A DNA stretch of 64,000 bases. Source: Trichobilharzia szidati (lineage: Eukaryota; Platyhelminthes; Trematoda; Strigeidida; Schistosomatidae). Within the stretch, counting starts at the first letter, position 1. Each line of letters begins with the position of its first letter. Made by a program: the position numbers and the translations under genes. The stretch spans positions 42,086,633-42,150,632 of the forward strand of contig OX235271.1 of assembly GCA_944472155.2 (NCBI GenBank). The letters run 5' to 3'. The notes beneath the pieces are model-generated. The model was not told the DNA's origin. It searched no databases and was given only the letters and a program-made list of their open reading frames with translations. Positions 25,628 to 35,963 of the stretch are shown piece after piece.

Positions 25628-25784
25628 AAACTTACCTGGCGCCGGGTTCAGGGTGATCAAGAATGCTCTGACCCCGGGTGGAGGCTCACCATTGCACCTC
25701 GGTGGGTTGAAACTCGCGACGGACCCTAATCGGGTGCGCTCGGGCGTGTAGTTTTTGTCAGTGGGGAGGCCTCACGGTCCTCCC
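25628..25784 (+). ncRNA. U1: U1 snRNA, copy 11
   Basis: No difference from copy 1 noticed in the RNA; the following spacer has the same cacatacac CA-run variant as the unit after copy 5. Confidence 0.93.
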
Positions 25785-26773
25785 TTTAAATATTAACAAA
25801 GCTTTTCTTATCACAATACTGGTTACGAAACCAGAAAACAAACAAACCAACCAACTGTACAACCTCATACCTCTATCTCTTCATTCAATGAATGAACGAA
25901 AACATACTCAACACCAACAGTCACACACACACACACACATACACACTCACATACACATCAACATCGTCTACTCATACACAATCAAATATATCATAGCACT
26001 ACACACACATACAACACTACACTACACTCTACTAATTCATCTCAGACACAATACATTCAACTCAACCACATGCATTACACAATCAATATACTCAACACCA
26101 GTATCACTATCACTATCAGTTATCCATCAACACACCCTACTTACTCTTCATACAAAAATACAAATGCAAATACAACTACAACTGCAAAAACAACACCACC
26201 ACTCCATCAAGACCAATATTCTCACACACATCTTCTTCACTCTCCAATTCATCTCAACAACATCCAACACAGCCTCTCTGCCTCTCTGCCTGCCTGCCTG
26301 CCTTCATAACTCCTTGACGGCCAGTCAGCTAGCCAGTCAGTCAGTCAGTCAGTCAGTTTCTCTTCATTTCTCCATTCGTAGTCACACTGGAATACTGCAA
26401 TCAACTCTCAGACAATAGACTCACTCAGTGAGTGCAATTCTCCCTTTCTTATCAATTCCCCTCGATCCACCTATGTCTGACTGAAATTTCGGTCAATCTG
26501 TCAGCCTACTTACTGAATTAGGTGTGTAGCGTAATAAGTAGTATATAGCGTGAGTGTCTGTTGCATGAATAAGTGAGGCTGGAGGTGTTGAGAATTGGCA
26601 TGGAGTAGGAATAAGTATGGAATGTTGTGATTGGACTAGTTAGCATTGCTATGAGTGTATTACCCGTTGACGAGAGGAGTGTTTCAGTGTAGAGGTTGGT
26701 GATCCTGTGCAAATAGTGGATTGGAAGTAAGGTTGTCCAGATTAATAGGGAGGCCTAGTGTTAGGCTGTGCTT

Positions 26774-26930
26774 AAACTTACCTGGCGCCGGGTTCAGGGT
26801 GATCAAGAATGCTCTGACCCCGGGTGGAGGCTCACCATTGCACCTCGGTGGGTTGAAACTCGCGACGGACCCTAATCGGGTGCGCTCGGGCGTGTAGTTT
26901 TTGTCAGTGGGGAGGCCTCACGGTCCTCCC
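26774..26930 (+). ncRNA. U1: U1 snRNA, copy 12
   Basis: RNA as copy 1. The following unit is the longest (1,157 bp): expanded AAAC run, ggttagg hairpin variant, an A for T substitution near 27118, and an interrupted GCCT/CT run. Confidence 0.93.
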
Positions 26931-27930
26931 TTTAAATATTAACAAAGCTTTTCTTATCACAATACTGGTTAGGAAACCAGAAAACAAACAAACAAACAAA
27001 CCAACTGTACAACCTCATACCTCTATCTCTTCATTCAATGAATGAACGAAAACATACTCAACACCAACAGTCACACACACACACACTACACACTCACATA
27101 CACATCAACATCGTCTACACATACACAATCAAATATATCATAGCACTACACACACATACAACACTACACTACACTCTACTAATTCATCTCAGACACAATA
27201 CATTCAACTCAACCACATGCATTACACAATCAATATACTCAACACCAGTATCACTATCACTATCAGTTATCCATCAACACACCCTACTTACTCTTCATAC
27301 AAAAATACAAATGCAAATACAACTACAACTGCAAAAACAACACCACCACTCCATCAAGACCAATATTCTCACACACATCTTCTTCACTCTCCAATTCATC
27401 TCAACAACATCCAACACAGCCTCTCTGCCTCTCTGCCTGCCTGCCTCTGCCTGCCTGCCTTCATAACTCCTTGACGGCCAGTCAGCTAGCCAGTCAGTCA
27501 GTCAGTCAGTCAGTTTCTCTTCATTTCTCCATTCGTAGTCACACTGGAATACTGCAATCAACTCTCAGACAATAGACTCACTCAGTGAGTGCAATTCTCC
27601 CTTTCTTATCAATTCCCCTCGATCCACCTATGTCTGACTGAAATTTCGGTCAATCTGTCAGCCTACTTACTGAATTAGGTGTGTAGCGTAATAAGTAGTA
27701 TATAGCGTGAGTGTCTGTTGCATGAATAAGTGAGGCTGGAGGTGTTGAGAATTGGCATGGAGTAGGAATAAGTATGGAATGTTGTGATTGGACTAGTTAG
27801 CATTGCTATGAGTGTATTACCCGTTGACGAGAGGAGTGTTTCAGTGTAGAGGTTGGTGATCCTGTGCAAATAGTGGATTGGAAGTAAGGTTGTCCAGATT
27901 AATAGGGAGGCCTAGTGTTAGGCTGTGCTT

Positions 27931-28087
27931 AAACTTACCTGGCGCCGGGTTCAGGGTGATCAAGAATGCTCTGACCCCGGGTGGAGGCTCACCATTGCAC
28001 CTCGGTGGGTTGAAACTCGCGACGGACCCTAATCGGGTGCGCTCGGGCGTGTAGTTTTTGTCAGTGGGGAGGCCTCACGGTCCTCCC
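27931..28087 (+). ncRNA. U1: U1 snRNA, copy 13
   Basis: No difference from copy 1 noticed in the RNA; the last copy followed by a complete spacer. Confidence 0.93.
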
Positions 28088-29075
28088 TTTAAATATTAAC
28101 AAAGCTTTTCTTATCACAATACTGGTTACGAAACCAGAAAACAAACAAACCAACCAACTGTACAACCTCATACCTCTATCTCTTCATTCAATGAATGAAC
28201 GAAAACATACTCAACACCAACAGTCACACACACACACACTACACACTCACATACACATCAACATCGTCTACTCATACACAATCAAATATATCATAGCACT
28301 ACACACACATACAACACTACACTACACTCTACTAATTCATCTCAGACACAATACATTCAACTCAACCACATGCATTACACAATCAATATACTCAACACCA
28401 GTATCACTATCACTATCAGTTATCCATCAACACACCCTACTTACTCTTCATACAAAAATACAAATGCAAATACAACTACAACTGCAAAAACAACACCACC
28501 ACTCCATCAAGACCAATATTCTCACACACATCTTCTTCACTCTCCAATTCATCTCAACAACATCCAACACAGCCTCTCTGCCTCTCTGCCTCTGCCTGCC
28601 TGCCTTCATAACTCCTTGACGGCCAGTCAGCTAGCCAGTCAGTCAGTCAGTCAGTCAGTTTCTCTTCATTTCTCCATTCGTAGTCACACTGGAATACTGC
28701 AATCAACTCTCAGACAATAGACTCACTCAGTGAGTGCAATTCTCCCTTTCTTATCAATTCCCCTCGATCCACCTATGTCTGACTGAAATTTCGGTCAATC
28801 TGTCAGCCTACTTACTGAATTAGGTGTGTAGCGTAATAAGTAGTATATAGCGTGAGTGTCTGTTGCATGAATAAGTGAGGCTGGAGGTGTTGAGAATTGG
28901 CATGGAGTAGGAATAAGTATGGAATGTTGTGATTGGACTAGTTAGCATTGCTATGAGTGTATTACCCGTTGACGAGAGGAGTGTTTCAGTGTAGAGGTTG
29001 GTGATCCTGTGCAAATAGTGGATTGGAAGTAAGGTTGTCCAGATTAATAGGGAGGCCTAGTGTTAGGCTGTGCTT

Positions 29076-29232
29076 AAACTTACCTGGCGCCGGGTTCAGG
29101 GTGATCAAGAATGCTCTGACCCCGGTTGGAGGCTCACCATTGCACCTCGGTGGGTTGAAACTCGCGACGGACCCTAATCGGGTGCGCTCGGGCGTGTAGT
29201 TTTTGTCAGTGGGGAGGCCTCACGGTCCTCCC
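29076..29232 (+). ncRNA. U1: U1 snRNA, copy 14 (array edge, one base variant)
   Basis: Same as the other copies except for T in place of G at 29126 (about nt 51, at the end of stem-loop I). Only 28 bp of array sequence follow the RNA before the array breaks off, so the downstream hairpin and spacer are missing. It may still be transcribed, because its upstream flank is a full unit. Confidence 0.88.
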
Positions 29233-29260
29233 TTTAAATATTAACAAAGCTTTTCTTATC

Positions 29261-29509
29261 TCACTTCTGACTAGAGCGGCAACCATGGAATCTTTTATGC
29301 AACCGTCTGTAATCTATATCAGTAAAATATTTTGAACATTTTGGATTAGATCAAATAAAGCATAATTTTATTTCAATAGTTTACACACAATAATAAGTTT
29401 TGTTATTTGTAATATTTGGTGCGAAGTTACTGCCCATGTTCACACCACTTTTGGAATTGTCTATAATCTAACTCATTTCAGGAAATTATGAGAGCTACTG
29501 TGTGTTTTT
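29261..29509. other. Junction between U1 array and inverted-repeat arm
   Basis: About 250 bp of AT-rich sequence with no match noticed to either the array or the opposite arm. No target duplication or terminal repeat is visible at the array edge. Confidence 0.5.
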
Positions 29510-29661
29510 CCACTGGAAATAGTTGGCCGTTTATAATAAGACGCAATGCAAATAATTATATGTTCCATAAAACCAGCGGAATTACGGTGATATTTTTTTC
29601 TACTGGTAATTTATAATTTGGTTTCCCTATTTCTAAAGTACCTATTAGTATATGAATACTA

Positions 29662-29670
29662 CTATTTAAG
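29662..29670 (+). promoter_or_regulatory. Possible TATA-like element of the left receptor gene
   Basis: The motif ctatttaag lies about 145 bp upstream of the receptor ATG, in a block (about 29655-29700) that is nearly identical in the other arm although sequence further upstream has diverged. Suggestive only. Confidence 0.25.
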
Positions 29671-29810
29671 GAGTTGATTATTCTGTTTTACTCAGTCTTT
29701 CATTCATTCCAACGAAATTCACACAAATCAGTGGGATAATGTGTCCACTTGCCTGCATGAACGCCTGCATGACACTCGTGTGAGAAGAGATCTGTCTCAC
29801 TACACATCTC

Positions 29811-30842
29811 ATGGATTACACTACCAATAAATTCGGATGGACTATCGGGATCATGGCGATAATCGCAATACTCGTCAACTCTTATATCGGTTTACTATGG
29901 ATAGCTAACCTGTGTGCTTGCTCACAGAGAAGGCCGAACAGTCAATCTATGGAAAGAAATCTCAGTGAGACTCCAAGTGAATCACAACCAGAATCATCGC
30001 ACATTTCATTACGTCAATCTACAAAGCTCCACATGTCACTAATTCTAATTTCTGGATTTGTTATGCATCTCACAGGAGGAGTTAGAATAGCTCACCTCAC
30101 CTTGACTGGAAACGACGTACGTGTTATCTTCGGTGAATGGCTCTGTAGAATTCACATATTCCTGTATTTGTTTTCATTCGATATATCTAATTGGTGTTTC
30201 GCTCTCCTCTGTTCCGAAAATCTATTCGCTGTTTTACTCGTCAGAACACGCCAATCGACATTTGTGAATTCTAAAAACTTCATCATAATTCAAGTCATAA
30301 TTGTCATTGCACTTGCATTGACAACAAGCATCGCACCTCTAATTCCATCGAATAAAGTGTGCAGTCAGCCTCATTACAACGTGAATGTTGTATACAGCAG
30401 ATTTGTCCTGAGTATACTGCTTCCTTCGGTTATTTCAATTATTTCGTCTACTCTCCTGATAAAAATGATATATAGACGAGAAGTGTTAGTGAACACTAGT
30501 CAGCATCAAACTTCCTCACCTATTGAAAATACCTCCAGTGTATCTGTATCACCAGCACATAGAATCTGTGCAGCCAAGCTGAAAATAATGACAGCCTGTT
30601 CGTTGCTTCTCTTTCAATTACTCATGTATTTGTTTTTTTTGAAAAGAAGCAACTACTGTTGTTTCGGAATATTTCAAAAACAGTTGGATATTGAAGACTG
30701 TTATTTATTGGCTTTAATCCTAATGGATTGCATTCTACATACACTGCAAAGTTTTTTCCTAATGATATCTTCACCAAACATTAACTGCAGCTATCAAATC
30801 ATATATGTAGTGATTCGGAGAATACTCCATCTTAGAAACTGA
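29811..30842 (+). CDS. Divergent rhodopsin-like GPCR, left palindrome copy (343 aa)
   Basis: Intronless. Seven hydrophobic segments: TM1 about 10-34, TM2 73-95, TM3 112-140, TM4 157-178, TM5 195-220, TM6 257-277, TM7 297-322. The extracellular N-terminus is only about 9 residues, there is no signal peptide, and a Ser/Glu-rich loop (38-72) joins TM1 and TM2. Cys112 at the top of TM3 and Cys184 in extracellular loop 2 are placed for the usual class A disulphide. The DRY motif is replaced by ENL (136-138) and NPxxY in TM7 is not recognisable. A basic IYRRE follows TM5; the tail ends in RRILHLRN. Such divergent orphan receptors are expanded in flatworms; ligand unknown. The start is the first ATG and is shared with the right-arm copy. 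Probably a plasma-membrane receptor. Confidence 0.8.
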   Translation: MDYTTNKFGWTIGIMAIIAILVNSYIGLLWIANLCACSQRRPNSQSMERNLSETPSESQPESSHISLRQSTKLHMSLILISGFVMHLTGGVRIAHLTLTGNDVRVIFGEWLCRIHIFLYLFSFDISNWCFALLCSENLFAVLLVRTRQSTFVNSKNFIIIQVIIVIALALTTSIAPLIPSNKVCSQPHYNVNVVYSRFVLSILLPSVISIISSTLLIKMIYRREVLVNTSQHQTSSPIENTSSVSVSPAHRICAAKLKIMTACSLLLFQLLMYLFFLKRSNYCCFGIFQKQLDIEDCYLLALILMDCILHTLQSFFLMISSPNINCSYQIIYVVIRRILHLRN

Positions 30843-32360
30843 TCACACGTTTCAAGAAAGCTTTCAGTGTGAATGCCACAAAGAGAAATCTAATATGTCT
30901 TAAGCTATTGATGTGTACTAGTCCAGAGTAATGATATTGTAGAGTTCCTGTTAGAAGTTGAACAAATGACACATTGTCGGTACCTGCTGTTTTAGTCAGA
31001 AACACTAATTAACTAAAGAATTTTCACAGAAAAGAAATATAGAACGTGTTTGCTCACGTCTCCTCTCTCCGTAACTGCCTGTTCTCCATACTTGATATCT
31101 GATTTTATCCACTGCAAATCACTGGAAACTGCCAACCTCGTCTGGAAGACCGCAACAACGTCAACATCGTTGGCGAAACCTACAGTGGAGTGAAAGTCAT
31201 TGAGAAATGCTACACAGATTGCATCTCTGGTATTCACTGTCCTATTTGTGGTAAGTGAAACTAATCCTATCTGCAAGTGACTCTAACTGTATTCTCTCAT
31301 AACTCATTATCCTCAGTAAGTGTAACACACTGTCTATATACACTTCGTTGATTCGGATTTGCATTTTCATATTTCAAATAAACGAGCTGGTAACGAAATT
31401 TATTAATGTTTTCTCATTTAAACTGTCTAACCTTGATGGATCTGCACCCACGGTATCTTCTTTTCCTTATTTGTATACTTGTCTGTGTTACGCAATGCTT
31501 CAGTTCACAGTAAGCAGTGCTTCAGCTATTAGAATCTAACCTGAGTTATTACTTCAGTGACCGAACTGAATGTCGCGCCTCACGACTCAGATAATATCGC
31601 TTTGTTAACTAAGTTAAAACAGACACAATATCTAACACAACACATATGGAGACATTGGTGCAGGTCGTCAGCCATAACATAACCACATAGGAATATTACA
31701 GTCAGACTCTTCTAATGTCTCACTCACATATATCTCCAAGTTAATGACTACATCAAGGAAGTCTCAATTATTATGAAAGTTTACAGCCAGCTGTTAGTAT
31801 CTTAACTTTCGAAGTCAGAAGAAGTGTGGGAAATTCTACTCCATTCCATTCACGGTTGTGTAATGCAGAACAAATAATAATAGCTATTACAGCAATATGG
31901 AAATGACTGTTTGCACTCACACTCAAATCCACGTGTTACTTGTTATATTGTTTTGTCTAGAACTCTCTCATGAGTAGTTATTTGTTCCTATCATTTCTTC
32001 CTTGCTTGATTGCTTGCTTTCTCGGTAGCTAAAAAACGTAAAGTCTCAGTAGCAGTGATGTTGCTTCCCCTAGGTGGACATGGAAGCCTTTATCCTAATG
32101 CACTTCAGTGTAATCTATCAATGACATCTTCACCAAACACTACTTTCATGAATTTAAGTGGACATTGATATGTGTCCGATCCTCACTGAATTTACTACTT
32201 TTCATTCGAAATCTTATGCGTAGTCCAAGTCATCTGCGTTGTTAAATAACTTTTCAATTCGGCCCACGAGAATTTTTGGCTTACGGCTTTGTTTATTACG
32301 AGACAATTATTCACGCCAATTAGCTCCATTTGTGAACTCGGAGAAAAGAGTAAGAAGATG
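30843..32360. other. 3' flank of the left receptor gene within the arm
   Basis: Aligns with 54340-55617 in inverse orientation, with indels. The short ORFs here (near 31013-31276 minus and 31348-31539 plus) have partners in the other arm, but frames and ends differ, so coding is unlikely. A small SINE-A-like scrap (agtagcagtgatgtt near 32050) is present only in this arm. Confidence 0.5.
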
Positions 32361-32530
32361 TTGTTTGTCTGAAACATGTAATTTATTTGCCCAATACAAT
32401 TCGGACATTTAGATCATGCACCCAATTGTCATGTATACTTACATGGAGGGCAGGTAGTTGTGGGACCAGGATGTAGGCAGTGTGTTGAGCAAATAAATTA
32501 CAAGCTTCAGACAAACTACGTCTTCTCAAT
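32345..32530. repeat. Imperfect foldback (about 45-bp inverted repeat, 95-bp loop)
   Basis: The segment gtttgtctgaaacatgtaat at about 32363 is mirrored by attacaagcttcagacaaac ending about 32517, and similarity extends further (agaagatg against cgtcttct). The same structure occurs in the right arm at about 54180-54365, so it predates the inverted duplication. It could be an old MITE-like element. Confidence 0.55.
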
Positions 32531-33082
32531 GTTTTGTCGAAAGACAAATATTTGCAGCAGAATGTTAGTATGTACGCTATTATTTTCAATCGAAGGCATT
32601 CCCAGCACTTGTCGTACACACTGCCCAAGTTATCTATATGACTGTTAAGAAAGCGGGGTAATTCAGTTGACGGTACCTGGAAAACGTGTTAAGGAAACGC
32701 ACTGACAGACAAATACGAAAGAGCGAGGAAGACACTGTGTCTTTAAAATGTGATGATTTTCAAGTAATGGTGAATCGACAGCTAGTGAAAATACCTACTA
32801 AAATCAGACTCTCAGCCATTCTCCAATGAAGTGACTTGAGTGAGATTAATCGCCACCAGTTCTACGGAATACAGAGGAGTGTATGATGTGGAAGTGGAAT
32901 CATGTCAGGTTTTAGTATGACAGCACACATTTCTTGTCATTAGGGACACCAGACAACCGGATAAGGATATCACCTAGTAGATGAATTTGTAGAGGTGTTT
33001 CCTCAATCATATTCTCCTGACTCCAAGCCAGAGAAAAGGGAGGGAAGAACTTCTAACAAACATTTTGTGATAAACCTGCTTA

Positions 33083-33135
33083 AGTTGAAATGCTGTTGAT
33101 TCCCTACATTCCACTTGGAGCCTATCGGAACAATA
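33083..33135 (+). repeat. SINE-A/LINE tail fragment in the left arm
   Basis: gttgattccctacattccac followed by ttggagcctatcggaacaat matches the tail shared by SINE-A and the LINE at 63.35 kb. Its mirror copy is at 53566-53622. Confidence 0.6.
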
Positions 33136-33320
33136 GTAACGTAACAATAATGATTATAATTGATTCAATTTATTTCGTATTCCTCGTTGACCGATTATAT
33201 TAGACCGACATTCTCGGTCTCCGTCTCGTAGTACGAACACCTTGACGATGCTTGAAGGTTACCATGATGACCGCTAGTGATGATCAGCCAAATAACTCTC
33301 TCAATCTTATTCCAGTTTTG

Positions 33321-35397
33321 ATGAACTACTGTTTACAAGCGGGAATGATAAAAATAAACAGCTTAATATGCTTCTAACTTCCATTGAATATTTCCTCGAA
33401 AGGATAATTAAATATTTGATCTGGCTAACACTTTTATCCGACAACCAGCTCCCTGATTCATCTTATGACAGCCGTGTTTGACTCACCAGCAGTTAGAGGA
33501 TCAAGACAGTCAACTGGGACCCAATGGCTCATAGTTTGTTTCAATTCGCAATATGTATTTGCATCCTCGGCATCACAGGCCTGATTGTGGATTAGAGTCA
33601 CTCCAGTCATTGGCTTCAGTTACTCTGACAAAAGTTACATCAACAGAGTTGAGCCACAACAACTTTGCTTCTGAAGTGATGCAAATTATAAAGAACTGAT
33701 TGACAGAAAAATGCGTCTACCTACATTAACACTTTCAGTCGAATTCATACTTCCTTAATTCTCACAGATGTACACCATCGTAGTTATGGAAAAGACGGTT
33801 AAGCGATTCTACTGACTTTCTTCAGAACACAAGAAAGTATATTAACGAATACGGTTAGTGGATTAGGTGGCAAAGGCATAGTTTAGACAGTTAAACTATG
33901 GGCACACCCAATCTCATTCGTGGATTTGCATTATCATGTTACTAGAAAAAATCGAAGCATCTTCTGCTTCATCTCAGTTAAAAGAAATTCAAATCTCGTG
34001 GCTCATTAAACGATATTTTGGAACCTCTGAAGAGACAACTGATAATCGTTTGTTGGTATAACATATATGGTTACACCTATCAGTTAGAAAGTGTAAATAC
34101 ACAGCCAAACCTTTCTGTACCTAGTAGTAACTATGAGCATTTATAACCGTAGAGTAAGGATGGCTATCTGGAAATTTAGAAGACAAACTGATTGAGCAAA
34201 GAAATATTTTCCAGAAGGATTGCTCTTTGTAAATTCGACTGGATTAAGAACAAAACTAGGTGCAGAATAACGTCGATCCACTTCATTTCGCTACGTACAA
34301 CCTTTAATTTTTAATAAAATAAATCAGTTTATAATTTCGGCATACTTTTGTCTATCAACTAGCATACTGTAAGAGGTCCATAGTGGCATAACACACCACA
34401 GTGATAAGGCATCTGAATTATTATAGTGTATAATATATATATATATCCTGTTAGAGAGAAGTTTCTCCAAAGATTGTTTCACAAATTTATCGTTAGTGTA
34501 GTAACAAAAATATTAGCATCAGGTGCGTAGTTATATGGGAGAAGATCAAGGTTTGATTTTCGAAAGGTCAAATGAAAATAGAATGGTGTAATGCGGTGAG
34601 TAGAACTCAGAAGGTCAGGAAAGATTATCCCTTATGCAAGTCAGATGTACATAAGAGTGACGGGAGGTGGAAAGATGAGTGAATGAAATTAAAAAAGAAG
34701 AGTCGCTTCGGATAGGTCACTAGGGCAACTGAAGTCCAACGACAAATTCCTTTTGGACACACAGGTCAGGTGTCAGCCTATTTGTCGTGGTAGCCTCAAC
34801 AAACCGAAGAAGACTTGATCTATTTTGTCTGTTGATTATTTTGAATGATTCCAACGCGTCTACTCGGTTTCCTGTGTCTATCAAGTGTTTTGTGATTGAG
34901 GAGCTTAAACTGTTTGGCCCATTTAACCGTCAGCTTCTCAGTACATGTTCGAAGAATCTGAGTTAGGCCCTTCTTTTTATTCTTCCAACGTAAATGGTCA
35001 CTCAGATACATGTGAATTAGTATACACAGTTGCAGACAACACATGAGGTGTGCTTGTCGATTATTGACTGCACCAATGAGGAGGATGTTGGGGTCACAGC
35101 GACTAGTTCTGCTGCACTTGTAGCGACCGACGTAATACAGTGGACCTATGTTATTCTGCCCAAAGGAATATTTGATTTTAAAAAAGACTTACGTCTATGA
35201 ATCTACTCTGATGTACGCAGCAATACAGAGATTTGTCAATCCACTAGTGATAAGTTTGCCAGCGTTAATTAGTCACAATCAACATGTCAAGAGAGTGATA
35301 ATTAACCACGGAAATCAATGTAACAATGGAAGATTAGATATGTTCGTAGAAATTCGATGGATGGATAATATAACATATAATTTCGGAAAATGAGGTG
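33321..35397. other. Palindrome loop, unassigned spacer before the LTR element
   Basis: No convincing gene. The 74-codon minus ORF at 34820-35044 has no recognisable domain. A short AT dinucleotide run sits at about 34429-34447. Confidence 0.4.
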
Positions 35398-35701
35398 TGT
35401 AGTACCCCTATACCAACTATAAACACACGCATTTTAATCTAATTTGCATACTTATATTATATGTTTACACAGACCGATTTTATGTGTACTTCGTAAACAT
35501 TTGTCAATTTACTGTTGAACGTTACCTTGATACAATTTTGAAATTTGACTACTGCTAGAATACACGATTACACTCTTCACAAGTGCCTTCTGATTTTACG
35601 TTGTGGGCGTCGAGTAGCCACAACGTCTATGCACATCGATAAACGTGAAGAAGTGCTAGGAAATACATGTACGCTAATTTAGTCAAATAGAACACGCAAC
35701 A
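35398..35701 (+). repeat. 5' LTR (304 bp)
   Basis: Begins TGTAG and ends CAACA, so the element has TG...CA ends. Base-by-base reading against 40304-40607 shows no difference. Confidence 0.93.
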
Positions 35702-35765
35702 AATTGGTGAGCCCGACGACAACTTGTTGACCCCGACGACGACGACTTTTTGACCTCGACGCATC
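35702..35765 (+). promoter_or_regulatory. Primer binding site region, three related copies
   Basis: Directly after the LTR the sequence contains three imperfect copies of a roughly 20-bp unit: ttggtgagcccgacgac, ttgttgaccccgacgacg and tttttgacctcgacg. Only the first has the TGG start expected for pairing with a tRNA CCA end. The cognate tRNA is not assigned. Confidence 0.5.
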
Positions 35766-35963
35766 GTTACACTTGCTGGATTAATAAAACTCTAACTTTC
35801 GCGGATCTATATATTTATTAGACATTTCGAACTCATTCTTGTGTTTGCTCATAGCACAACTTGCAGTAATTTGTGGTAAGCATCTGCATTGCATGTTTTT
35901 CTTTTTTGCCATATTCTTATTGTGCACAAATTTTGCTATTTTGCTACTCTTAAACCATTTTTT

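Larger units (their letters stand above)
13989..29260 (+). repeat. Tandem array of about 13.3 units of 1,143-1,157 bp, each carrying a U1 snRNA gene
   Basis: Near-identical head-to-tail units; successive U1 starts are 1146, 1148, 1147, 1147, 1146, 1143, 1153, 1145, 1143, 1144, 1146, 1157 and 1145 bp apart. Each unit has the U1 gene, then a small hairpin (ctggtt-acg-aaaccag, about 40 bp past the RNA 3' end), a CA-rich segment with a variable (CA)n, an ACT/ATC-rich stretch, a variable (GCCT)n, an (AGTC)n run, and about 260 bp of unique-looking sequence up to the next U1. Length variation sits in the microsatellites. The array stops abruptly after cttatc at 29260 and enters unrelated sequence. 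The promoter should lie within roughly 100 bp upstream of each RNA, but identity between units prevents locating a PSE by conservation. Confidence 0.95.
29510..33320 (+). repeat. Left arm of the large inverted repeat (pairs with 53388-56950)
   Basis: The reverse complement of 53388-56950 aligns along this stretch in the same order: upstream flank, 343-codon receptor ORF, 3' flank, a small foldback segment near 32.4 kb, a SINE/LINE-type tail near 33.1 kb, and an end near attccagtttt at about 33310. The coding region is much better conserved than the flanks, which contain indels (for example around 31.95-32.15 kb, where the arms differ). Confidence 0.88.

Noticed and set aside
14426..28720. Repeated ORFs of 64-176 codons in the tandem array (His/Thr/Ser-rich plus-strand ORFs and a 64-codon minus ORF)
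   Set aside because: They come from CA, ACT, GCCT and AGTC low-complexity spacer, occur in overlapping frames and change frame with microsatellite length. The functional content of the unit is the U1 RNA.
13989..29260. CRISPR-like or other short-spacer array
   Set aside because: Unit is about 1.15 kb with identical spacers, in a eukaryotic context; no repeat-spacer pattern.
32383..32628. 81-codon minus ORF duplicated at 54079-54324 as a gene
   Set aside because: It has no ATG start and no domain, and the opposite strand has an ORF of similar conservation, so conservation reflects the duplicated DNA.
34820..35044. Minus ORF as a sixth Penelope-like C-terminus
   Set aside because: Only a vague resemblance; the YIG motif and neighbouring RT blocks could not be found.
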